Positions 40,384 through 50,009 of a DNA stretch of 64,000 nt are shown piece by piece (positions within the stretch are counted from its first letter, which is position 1; each line of letters opens with the position of its first letter). The position numbers and the translations under genes were made by a program. The notes under the pieces were generated by a model. The model did not search any database. It saw only the letters and a list, made by a program, of their open reading frames with translations, and was not told where the DNA came from. Source of the stretch: Streptomyces diastatochromogenes (lineage in GTDB: Bacteria; Actinomycetota; Actinomycetes; Streptomycetales; Streptomycetaceae); the NCBI RefSeq assembly GCF_002242805.1, contig NZ_MCGQ01000013.1, forward strand, positions 470,150-534,149, read 5' to 3'.

Positions 40384-41262
40384 ATGCCTTCGAACGCCGA
40401 CAAGAACGCGGCACCGCCGCTCCCGGAGCCCCTTCGGGTGCCCGTCGCCGACTCCCACACCCACCTCGACATGCAGTCCGGGACCGTCGAGGAGGGCCTG
40501 GCCAAGGCCGCGTCGGTGGGTGTGACGACCGTCGTCCAGGTCGGCTGCGACATCAAGGGCTCGCACTGGGCCGCCGAGACGGCCGCCGCGTACGAGAACG
40601 TCCACGCGACCGTCGCCCTGCACCCCAACGAGGCCCCGCGCATCGTCCACGGCGACCCCGACGGCTGGTCCCGGCAGGGCGCCCGGCAGCCGGGCGGCGA
40701 CGCCGCGCTGGACGAGGCGCTCGCCGAGATCGACCGGCTGGCCGGGCTGCCCCACGTGAAGGGCGTCGGCGAGACGGGGCTGGACTACTTCCGCACCGGC
40801 CCCGAGGGCAAGGCCGCCCAGGAGCGGTCCTTCCGCGCCCACATCGAGATCGCCAAGCGGCACGGCAAGGCCCTCGTCATCCACGACCGTGACGCCCACG
40901 CCGACGTCCTGCGCGTCCTGAAGGAGGAGGGCGCCCCCGAGCGCACCGTCTTCCACTGCTACTCCGGCGACGCCGAGATGGCCGGGATCTGCGCCCGCGA
41001 GGGCTACTTCATGTCCTTCGCCGGCAACGTCACCTTCAAGAACGCCCAGAACCTCCGGGACGCCCTCGCCGTCGCCCCGCTGGAGCTGGTCCTCGTGGAG
41101 ACCGACGCGCCCTTCCTGACGCCGGCGCCGTACCGCGGACGGCCCAACGCCCCGTATCTGGTGCCGGTCACGGTGCGCGCGATGGCCGCCGTGCGCGGCA
41201 TCGACGAGGACACGCTGGCGACGGCGCTCGGCGCGAACACCGCCCGCGCGTTCGATTACTGA
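40384..41262 (+). CDS. tatD: TatD-family metal-dependent deoxyribonuclease
   Basis: A 292-residue TIM-barrel hydrolase with the full TatD metal set: D-S-H-T-H-L-D, G-E-T-G-L-D-Y, H-D-R-D-A-H, H-C-Y-S-G and E-T-D-A-P-F-L. It acts as a 3'-5' DNA exonuclease or editing nuclease in the cytoplasm. TAGGAT lies six bases before the ATG, so the mRNA is probably leaderless. Upstream of rpfB, as commonly seen in actinobacteria (tatD-rpfB-rsmA-ispE). Confidence 0.93.
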   Translation: MPSNADKNAAPPLPEPLRVPVADSHTHLDMQSGTVEEGLAKAASVGVTTVVQVGCDIKGSHWAAETAAAYENVHATVALHPNEAPRIVHGDPDGWSRQGARQPGGDAALDEALAEIDRLAGLPHVKGVGETGLDYFRTGPEGKAAQERSFRAHIEIAKRHGKALVIHDRDAHADVLRVLKEEGAPERTVFHCYSGDAEMAGICAREGYFMSFAGNVTFKNAQNLRDALAVAPLELVLVETDAPFLTPAPYRGRPNAPYLVPVTVRAMAAVRGIDEDTLATALGANTARAFDY

Positions 41263-41377
41263 CCGCACATTCGGCGCGCAACAGTACGTAGTCGCGTCGC
41301 TTTGGACAGTGACATCCGCTCCGCTAGGTTCTGGGGGCCCGATCCGGACCCCTCTGGCTCCCCTGGAGCGTGTCGGC

Positions 41378-42751
41378 GTGAGCAAGTCGCAGTACGAGAC
41401 GTACGACCCGTACGGCCCTGACGCCTCCGTACACACCGCGGAGACGCTGCCCTACGGGACGTACGAGGACACCTACCGGCCCGCCTACGAGGCCGACGCG
41501 TACTTCGTCACCGAGCCGGTGCTGCCGCTGCCGCGGCAGATGGCGGGCGTGGCGAGCGAGTCCCGCGTGCCCGATCCGGTGGTCCCGGAGTCCGGCGCGC
41601 CCGCGGCGGCGGGCGGGCGTGCGGTGCGCCGGCGCAGGGCGCGCTCCGCCGAGCGCCCGGAGTCCGCCGTACGCCGTCTGCTGCCGCAGGCGCTGGTCGT
41701 CGCCTTCCTCGCCGGCGGCACCACCGCCTTCGTCGCCGAGGACAAGGCGGTCGAGCTGAGCGTCGACGGCGAACAGCGCACCCTGCACACCTTCGCCGAC
41801 AACGTGTCGGACCTGCTGGCCGAGGAGGGCGTGCGCGTCGGGACGCACGACCTGGTCGCGCCCCGCCCCGGCGAGGCGCTCGCCAGCGGCGACGAGATCG
41901 CGGTGCGCTACGGGCGCCCCGTACGGCTCACCCTCGACGGCGAGCGGCGCGAGGTGTGGACGACGGCGCGCACGGTGGACGGGGCGCTCAGGGAGCTGGG
42001 GGTGCGCGCGGAGGGTGCGTACCTGTCGGCTTCGCGCTCCCGGAACATCGGACGTGCCGGGCTCGCGCTCGACGTGCGCACCGAGCGCGCCGTCACGATC
42101 ATGGCGGACGGCCGCACCCGCACCATCCGCACCAACGCGGCCACCGTCCGCGAGGTCGTCGAGGAGGCCGGTGTCACCCTGCACGGCCAGGACACCACCT
42201 CCGTGCCGCCCGGAAGCTTCCCGCGCGACGGGCAGACGGTGACCGTGCTGCGGGTGACCGGCACCAGGGAGGTGCGCGAGGAGCAGATCCCCTTCGAGGT
42301 GGAGCGGACCGAGGACCCCTCCCTCTTCCAGGGCACCGAGGTCGTCGAACGGCCCGGACAGCCCGGGCTGCGGCGGATCACCTACTTTCTGCGCACCGTC
42401 AACGGCGTCCGGGAGAAGCCACGCCGGGAGAGGTACGAGGTGGTGCGGGAGCCGCGCAGCCAGCTGGTGAAGGTGGGCACCAAGCCCCGGCCGCCGTCCG
42501 TGCACGGCGCGGACCATCTCAACTGGCAGGGTCTGGCCGTCTGCGAGTCCGGCGGCCGCCCGCACGCGGTGGACCCGTCGGGGACGTACGGCGGGCTGTA
42601 CCAGTTCGACACGTACACCTGGCACAGCCTCGGCGGCAGCGGGCGTCCGCAGGACGCGTCGGCGGAGGAGCAGACGTTCCGCGCGAAGAAGCTGTACGTA
42701 CGCCGGGGGGCGAGCCCTTGGCCGCATTGCGGGGCGCGGTTGCACAGGTGA
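41378..42751 (+). CDS. rpfB: Resuscitation-promoting factor RpfB-type cell-wall lytic enzyme
   Basis: A 457-residue exported protein. A charged N-terminal region of about 105 residues precedes a membrane helix (A-L-V-V-A-F-L-A-G-G). Then come DUF348-type repeats (A-V-E-L-S-V-D-G, P-V-R-L-T-L-D-G, A-V-T-I-M-A-D-G), a G5-like domain at about 295-370 and a C-terminal Rpf lysozyme-like domain: W-Q-G-L-A-V-C-E-S-G-G with the catalytic Glu, then T-Y-G-G-L-Y-Q-F. It cleaves peptidoglycan glycan strands during germination. GTG 41378 chosen; GGAG lies ten bases upstream. Confidence 0.9.
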   Translation: MSKSQYETYDPYGPDASVHTAETLPYGTYEDTYRPAYEADAYFVTEPVLPLPRQMAGVASESRVPDPVVPESGAPAAAGGRAVRRRRARSAERPESAVRRLLPQALVVAFLAGGTTAFVAEDKAVELSVDGEQRTLHTFADNVSDLLAEEGVRVGTHDLVAPRPGEALASGDEIAVRYGRPVRLTLDGERREVWTTARTVDGALRELGVRAEGAYLSASRSRNIGRAGLALDVRTERAVTIMADGRTRTIRTNAATVREVVEEAGVTLHGQDTTSVPPGSFPRDGQTVTVLRVTGTREVREEQIPFEVERTEDPSLFQGTEVVERPGQPGLRRITYFLRTVNGVREKPRRERYEVVREPRSQLVKVGTKPRPPSVHGADHLNWQGLAVCESGGRPHAVDPSGTYGGLYQFDTYTWHSLGGSGRPQDASAEEQTFRAKKLYVRRGASPWPHCGARLHR

Positions 42752-43147
42752 GTGGGCCGTTCTTCGGCTGCGGGTGCGTGGGGGCTGGTCGCGCAGTTCC
42801 CCGCGCCCCTAGGGAGTTGCAGCCCCGTCGGCCGCATACGCACCGCCCGTAGCTGCGGGCAGTCGTGCCGCTGGGGCGGCGCCCACCCGGCAGCGGCCGT
42901 CATGCCTGCGCAGCTGCGGGCAGTCGTGCCTCCCCCAGTGCCTTAAGGGCCTGGGGGGACCCCCAGGCGGCACGGGTGGGCGCAGCGGCACCCCGTCAGC
43001 GCCGGGCCGCGCGACCCACCCCCGCCCAGCTGCAGCACCGGGCGCCCCGGCAATCGCTGCAGCACCGGGCACCTGACAACCCCGTGACCTCGCTGCAGCA
43101 CAGGCCACCTGGCAACCCCCGCACCCACACCCCCGTACCCTTGTCCC
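42752..43147. repeat. Repeat-rich spacer between rpfB and rsmA
   Basis: 396 bases without a gene. Bases about 42,768-42,811 hold a G-rich element ending GCAGTTCCCCGCGCCCCT, which recurs often in Streptomyces spacers. TAGCTGCGGGCAGTCGTGCC and the following bases (42,850-42,880) match the reverse complement of 54,553-54,583. A second copy (42,912-42,994) is interrupted by an insert (42,931-42,966) containing CCTGGGGG and CCCCCAGG. Three imperfect direct repeats beginning GCTGCAGCAC lie at 43,029, 43,056 and 43,092. The rsmA -10 TACCCT is at 43,136-43,141. Confidence 0.75.
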
Positions 43148-44017
43148 GTGAGCAGCCCCACCCCCGACGCCCTCCTCGGCCCCGCCGACATCCGTGAGCT
43201 CGCGGCAGCGCTCGGTGTCCGCCCCACCAAGCAGCGCGGCCAGAACTTCGTGATCGACGCCAACACGGTCCGACGTATCGTCCGTACCGCCGATGTCCGC
43301 CCCGACGACGTAGTCGTCGAGGTCGGCCCGGGGCTCGGCTCCCTCACCCTCGCGCTGCTGGAGGTCGCCGACCGGGTCACCGCCGTCGAGATCGACGACG
43401 TCCTGGCCGGCGCGCTGCCCGCGACCGTCGCCGCGCGCATGCCGGAGCGCGCCGACCGGTTCGCGCTGGTCCACTCCGACGCGATGCACGTCACCGAGCT
43501 GCCCGGCCCCGCCCCGACGGCCCTGGTGGCGAACCTGCCCTACAACGTGGCCGTACCGGTGCTGCTGCACATGCTCGACACCTTCCCGAGCATCGAGCGG
43601 ACGCTCGTGATGGTGCAGTCCGAGGTCGCCGACCGGCTGGCCGCCGCACCCGGCAACAAGGTGTACGGCGTCCCGTCCGTGAAGGCCAACTGGTACGCCG
43701 AGGTGAAGCGGGCCGGCGCCATCGGGCGCAATGTCTTCTGGCCCGCGCCGAACGTCGACAGCGGGCTGGTCTCGCTGGTCCGGCGAGCCGAGCCGATCAG
43801 GACGACGGCCTCCAAGAAGGAGGTCTTCGCGGTCGTCGACGCGGCGTTCGCGCAGCGGAGGAAGACCCTGCGGGCGGCGCTGGCCGGCTGGGCCGGGTCC
43901 GCCCCGGCCGCCGAGGCGGCGCTGGTCGCGGCCGGGGTCTCGCCGCAGGCGCGCGGGGAGTCGCTGACGGTGGAGGAGTTCGTCCGGATCGCCGAGCAGA
44001 AAGAGGCGGGCGCGTGA
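43148..44017 (+). CDS. rsmA: 16S rRNA dimethyladenosine transferase
   Basis: A 289-residue SAM methyltransferase of the KsgA/RsmA family. K-Q-R-G-Q-N-F-V opens the core, E-V-G-P-G-L-G-S-L-T is the SAM loop and N-L-P-Y-N-V-A-V-P the catalytic motif. It dimethylates two adjacent adenines near the 3' end of 16S rRNA. GTG start with TACCCT six bases upstream, so probably leaderless. Its stop overlaps the ispE start. Confidence 0.96.
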   Translation: MSSPTPDALLGPADIRELAAALGVRPTKQRGQNFVIDANTVRRIVRTADVRPDDVVVEVGPGLGSLTLALLEVADRVTAVEIDDVLAGALPATVAARMPERADRFALVHSDAMHVTELPGPAPTALVANLPYNVAVPVLLHMLDTFPSIERTLVMVQSEVADRLAAAPGNKVYGVPSVKANWYAEVKRAGAIGRNVFWPAPNVDSGLVSLVRRAEPIRTTASKKEVFAVVDAAFAQRRKTLRAALAGWAGSAPAAEAALVAAGVSPQARGESLTVEEFVRIAEQKEAGA

Positions 44018-44913
44018 GCGTGACGGTACGGGTACCGGCGAAGGTCAACGTCCAGCTCGCGGTGGGCGCCGCCCGCCCCGACGGCTTCCACGACCTGGCC
44101 AACGTGTTCCTCGCGGTCGGCCTGTACGACGAGGTCACCGTCACGCCGGCGGACGAGCTGCGCGTCACCTGCGAGGGTCCGGACGCCGCCCAGGTCCCTC
44201 TGGACGGCACCAACCTCGCCGCGCGCGCGGCCGTCGCGCTCGCCGAACGCCGGGGCGTCGAGCCGGCCGTGCACATCCACATCGCCAAGGACATCCCGGT
44301 CGCGGGCGGTATGGCGGGCGGCAGCGCGGACGGCGCGGGTGCGCTGCTCGCCTGCAACACGCTCTGGGGCGCCGGCGCCTCCCGCGCCGAACTCCTCGCC
44401 ATCTGCGCCGACCTGGGCAGCGATGTGCCGTTCAGCCTGGTCGGGGGCGCGGCCCTCGGCGTCGGGCGCGGTGAGCGGCTGACCGCCCTGGAGGTCGGCG
44501 GCACCTTCCACTGGGTGTTCGCGATGGCCGAGCGCGGGCTGTCCACCCCGGCCGTCTTCCGTGAGTTCGACCGTCTCGCCGAGGGGCGTGCCATTCCCGA
44601 GCCGGTGGCCTCGCCCGACCTCATCGACGCGCTCGCCAAGGGCGACCCCGACGCGCTCGCGGCCGCGGTCTCCAACGATCTCCAGCCCGCCGCGCTCTCC
44701 CTCTTCCCGGAGCTTGCCGACACCCTCGCGGTGGGGCGCGGCGCGGGCGCGCTGACCGCGCTCGTCTCCGGCTCGGGCCCGACCACGGCGTTCCTCGCCC
44801 GCGATCCCGAGTCGGCGTCGAAGATCGCCGAGGCTCTCGAGGCCTCCGGCACCTGTCGCACGGTGCGCACGGCAGCGGCGCCCGCGCCCGGCGCGACCGT
44901 ACTGCCTGCATAG
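44014..44913 (+). CDS. ispE: 4-diphosphocytidyl-2-C-methyl-D-erythritol kinase
   Basis: A 299-residue GHMP kinase. P-A-K-V-N-V-Q-L-A-V-G near the start and P-V-A-G-G-M-A-G-G-S-A-D-G-A-G-A-L (ATP loop) are typical IspE motifs. It phosphorylates CDP-methylerythritol in the MEP pathway to isoprenoids. GTG start overlaps the rsmA stop (GTGA), a conserved pairing in actinobacteria. The stop at 44,913 precedes an A/T-richer spacer. Confidence 0.95.
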   Translation: MSVTVRVPAKVNVQLAVGAARPDGFHDLANVFLAVGLYDEVTVTPADELRVTCEGPDAAQVPLDGTNLAARAAVALAERRGVEPAVHIHIAKDIPVAGGMAGGSADGAGALLACNTLWGAGASRAELLAICADLGSDVPFSLVGGAALGVGRGERLTALEVGGTFHWVFAMAERGLSTPAVFREFDRLAEGRAIPEPVASPDLIDALAKGDPDALAAAVSNDLQPAALSLFPELADTLAVGRGAGALTALVSGSGPTTAFLARDPESASKIAEALEASGTCRTVRTAAAPAPGATVLPA

Positions 44914-45061
44914 ATATACGGGCCGGGTGTTACCTACTTCACAGTAATTTAATGTTCATCATTTCCGCCATGATCCCTTTCGTGCCCCTCTGATCCATGG
45001 CGACGGCTGGCATGATCAGCCGTCCCCGGTCCTGGTTACCGGCGGTAGAGAGGAAGCTTCC

Positions 45062-45841
45062 ATGGGGCACATGGACCACTTCAGCGCCGGATGGGTCACC
45101 CCCGTCCTGTCCTACGCGATGGCCTGCGTCGGCTCGGCCCTGGGACTGCGCTGCACCGTCAGGGCACTGGAGGCGACGGGCGCCTCCAAACGGAACTGGC
45201 TGACCCTCGCCTCCTTCGCCATCGGGTCCGGCATCTGGACCATGCACTTCGTCGCGATGATGGGCTTCTCCGTGGAGGGCACGCCCATCCGCTACGACGT
45301 CCCGATGACCGTGCTCAGCCTGGTCATGGCGATCGCCGTCGTCAGCGCCGGTGTGTTCACCGCCGGATACGGCCGCTCCCGCGTGACGGCGGTCGTCCTC
45401 GGCGGCCTCGGCACCGGGCTCGGCGTCGCCGCGATGCACTACACCGGCATGGCCGCGCTCAACCTGCACGGCTCCGTCGGCTACGACCCGCTGCTCGTCA
45501 TCGCCTCCGTCGCCATCGCCGTCGCCGCGGCGACCGCCGCGCTCACGCTCTCGCTCATCGTGCGCGGCCCCGTCCTGGCCGCGCTCGCCGCGCTCGTCAT
45601 GGGGCTCGCGGTCAGCAGCATGCACTACACCGCGATGTACGCCGTCACCGTCCATCTCGCGCCCAGCAACGCCGAGTTGGCCGGGGCCACGGCCACCGAG
45701 TTCCTCTTCCCGCTCGCCGTGCTGCTCGGCTCGTTCCTCTTCCTGACCTCCGCCTACGTCGCCCTGTCCCCGACCGGCAAGCGCCACGAGTCGGCCGTCG
45801 CCGCCGAGCTGCTGCGCGAGGTCGAACTCACGACGGCCTGA
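45062..45841 (+). CDS. MHYT-domain membrane sensor protein
   Basis: A 259-residue membrane protein with about seven helices and three MHYT signatures (M-H-F-V-A-M-M, M-H-Y-T-G-M-A, M-H-Y-T-A-M-Y). The Met, His and Tyr residues near the outer face are proposed to bind copper and sense O2, CO or NO. Unlike many relatives it has no GGDEF or other output domain, so it may signal through a partner. The kinase 91 bases downstream is a natural candidate. The ATG follows GAGAGGAAG; a second ATG nine bases in is possible. Confidence 0.85.
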   Translation: MGHMDHFSAGWVTPVLSYAMACVGSALGLRCTVRALEATGASKRNWLTLASFAIGSGIWTMHFVAMMGFSVEGTPIRYDVPMTVLSLVMAIAVVSAGVFTAGYGRSRVTAVVLGGLGTGLGVAAMHYTGMAALNLHGSVGYDPLLVIASVAIAVAAATAALTLSLIVRGPVLAALAALVMGLAVSSMHYTAMYAVTVHLAPSNAELAGATATEFLFPLAVLLGSFLFLTSAYVALSPTGKRHESAVAAELLREVELTTA

Positions 45842-45931
45842 CCGTCCCCCTCAACACCCCCGACCCGCCCGGGAACCAGAGTCCACGAGCCCCCGGTTCC
45901 CGGGCGTGCTCCTCCCTGAACGAGGTCCCCC

Positions 45932-47914
45932 ATGCGTGTGCGTCGCACCTCCGAAAGACTCCGCCCCAGATCGGTCCGCGCGAAGATCGTCGCCCTGCTG
46001 ATGCTGCCCGTGGTGTCCCTCATGGCGCTGTGGGCCTACGCCGCGGTGACGACCGTCGCCGGGATCGGCGACACCGAGCGGGCCAAGGACGTCAACGCCG
46101 AACTCCTCGCCCCCGTGGCCGACTTCGTCACCGCGCTGCAGGCCGAGCGGACCGCCGCCACCCGGTACGCCGTCCGGCCCGACGCGCACTCCGCCGCCGC
46201 GCTGAAGACCGCCGGCGCCGCCACCGACCGGGCGACGACCGCGCTCGCAGACGGGATCAACGCCTCCGCCTCCGACGCCGCCCTGCTCAACTCCGCGCTC
46301 CCCGCCCGCATCGAGCGGCTGTCCGCCGACGCCGACCGGCTGGCGACGGTGCGCGCGCAGACCCAGCAGAAGGGCAAGGCCGCCGCGGCCTACACCGCCT
46401 ACGGCTCCGTCATCGAGCACGCCTTCGCCGTCACCGGGGCGCTCACCGGCGAGAAGGGCACCGACTCCGCCTCCCAGGCGCGCGTGGTGCTCGAACTCTC
46501 CCGCGCGCGCGAGGCGGTGGCCCGGGAACAGGCACTGCTCGCCGCCGGAAGCGCGGCCGGGCAGCTGACGCCGGCGCAGTACACGCGGTTCGTGGGCGCA
46601 GCGGCGACCCGGCAGGAGCTGCTGGAGCCGGCGGTCGCCGACCTGAAGGCCGCGCACCAGGCGGCGTACGACAAGGTCCTGCACAGCGCCGCCTACAAGA
46701 GGCTGGCCGCGGTCGAGGACCGGGTCGGCGCGGCCGGGCCCGGCACGACCGCCGTGTCGGCGACCGCGCTGTCCGGCTGGGACACCTCGGCCGCCACCGT
46801 GCTCAAGGGCCTCACGGCCGCCGAGGAGGGCGCCGGTACCCGGGCCACCGCCCAGGCCGACCCGTTCGGCTGGAGCACGCTCGGCGCGTCCGGTGTCGCC
46901 GTCGTCCTCGGTCTGGTCGGCGTCCTGCTGTCGCTGCTCGTCTCCGTGCTCGTCGGCCGCGGCCTCATCGTCGAACTCCTCGACCTGCGCAACGACGCCC
47001 TGGAGGTGGCCGGCCGCCGGCTCCCGCAGGCCATGCGCAAGCTGCACGCCGGGCAGGGCGTCGACATCGACGCGGAGGCACCCATGCGCCGCCTGGTCGG
47101 CGACGAGCTGGCCCAGGTCGGCACCGCCCTGACCGCCGTACAGCGGGCCGCCCTCAAGGCCGCCTCCGAACGCGCCGAACTGCTCAGCGGCATCTCCGGC
47201 GTGTACGTCAGCCTCGCGCGCCGCAGCCAGGTGCTGCTGCACCGGCAGCTCGACCTGCTCGACGGCATGCAGCGGCGCCAGCACGACCCCGCGGAGCTGC
47301 AGGACCTGTACCGCGTCGACTACCTCGCCACGCGCATGCGGCGCCACTCCGAGAGCCTGCTGATCCTGTCCGGCATCGCGCCCGGGCGCGGCTGGCGGGA
47401 CCCGGTCCCGCTGGCGGACGTGCTGCGGGCCGCCGTCGCCGAGATCGAGAGCGCGACCCGGGTGCAGATCTGGGCCGTGCCGCAGGTCTCGGTGGCCGGC
47501 GGCTCGGTCGCCGACGTGATCCATCTGCTCGCCGAGCTGGTCGAGAACGCGGCCGCCTTCTCCCCGCCCAGCACCAAGGTGCAGCTGCGCGCCGCGCAGC
47601 TCCGGGACGGGGTGCTCGTGGAGGTCGAGGACAGCGGCTTCGGCATGAACGAGGAGGCGATGGCCGAGGCCAACCGCAAGATCCAGTCGGGCACGGTCGA
47701 CCTGCTCGACGCCAAGCAGATCGGCCTGTTCGTGGTCAACCGGCTGCGTGAGCGCCAGGGACTGCGGGTGGAGCTGCGCCCCTCGCCGAACGGCGGCGTC
47801 ACCGCGGCCGTGCTGATCCCGGAGAGCCTGACCCGGGACGGCGTCCCCGCCGCGACGGCCGGCCGGACGCGGGGCCTGGCACCGGCGGCCGGTCTGCTTC
47901 CCGGCACGGGATGA
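45932..47914 (+). CDS. Sensor histidine kinase with NIT-type extracellular domain
   Basis: A 660-residue kinase. Two membrane helices (about 18-40 and 316-345) flank an external helical nitrate/nitrite-sensing (NIT-type) domain. A cytoplasmic HAMP-like stretch leads to M-R-R-H-S-E-S-L-L-I-L-S-G with H472 as the likely phosphorylation site. The ATP-binding domain has E-L-V-E-N-A-A-A-F-S (N box), V-E-D-S-G-F-G-M and a final G box near S-P-N-G-G. This resembles CvnA kinases of streptomycete conservons, but no cvnB-D genes follow, so it is a stand-alone copy. No response regulator is adjacent. Confidence 0.85.
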   Translation: MRVRRTSERLRPRSVRAKIVALLMLPVVSLMALWAYAAVTTVAGIGDTERAKDVNAELLAPVADFVTALQAERTAATRYAVRPDAHSAAALKTAGAATDRATTALADGINASASDAALLNSALPARIERLSADADRLATVRAQTQQKGKAAAAYTAYGSVIEHAFAVTGALTGEKGTDSASQARVVLELSRAREAVAREQALLAAGSAAGQLTPAQYTRFVGAAATRQELLEPAVADLKAAHQAAYDKVLHSAAYKRLAAVEDRVGAAGPGTTAVSATALSGWDTSAATVLKGLTAAEEGAGTRATAQADPFGWSTLGASGVAVVLGLVGVLLSLLVSVLVGRGLIVELLDLRNDALEVAGRRLPQAMRKLHAGQGVDIDAEAPMRRLVGDELAQVGTALTAVQRAALKAASERAELLSGISGVYVSLARRSQVLLHRQLDLLDGMQRRQHDPAELQDLYRVDYLATRMRRHSESLLILSGIAPGRGWRDPVPLADVLRAAVAEIESATRVQIWAVPQVSVAGGSVADVIHLLAELVENAAAFSPPSTKVQLRAAQLRDGVLVEVEDSGFGMNEEAMAEANRKIQSGTVDLLDAKQIGLFVVNRLRERQGLRVELRPSPNGGVTAAVLIPESLTRDGVPAATAGRTRGLAPAAGLLPGTG

Positions 47915-48007
47915 CCGTCCCCGGGGGCCGCTGACCAGCGGCGGGAAGGGGCGCGGCCACCGCCGACTACGCTTGAAGGTCGATCCGTCCCCCTTGGCAG
48001 GAGTGAA

Positions 48008-49816
<1,809 letters not shown>

Positions 49817-49846
49817 AGGGCGCGTGAAGGCGCATAACGAGGGCAT

Positions 49847-49892
49847 CACGGGCCGGTCCTCCCTTGGGAACAGGGGTTGAACCGGCCCCGTG
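49847..49892 (+). terminator. Hairpin terminator of the ABC-F gene
   Basis: CACGGGCCGGT (49847-49857) pairs with ACCGGCCCCGTG (49881-49892), an eleven-base stem with one bulged base. It sits 30 bases after the ABC-F stop codon. No U-run follows, which is usual in Streptomyces. The rest of the spacer up to 50,009 is A/T-richer and likely holds the promoter of the next gene, including TAAAAA at about 49,976. Confidence 0.65.
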
Positions 49893-50009
49893 CCTTGTCA
49901 GTTGTGAGTGATAGAAAGAGCCGTCTGAGAACTTTCTGAGTACGACTCTGGGTCATCACGAACCTCAGGGCGTGGCTAAAAATCAGTGATCGAACGGGGG
50001 AACGCGCTG

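Noticed and set aside
42752..43147. CRISPR array
   Set aside because: The repeats are imperfect, few and irregularly spaced, and no cas genes are present.
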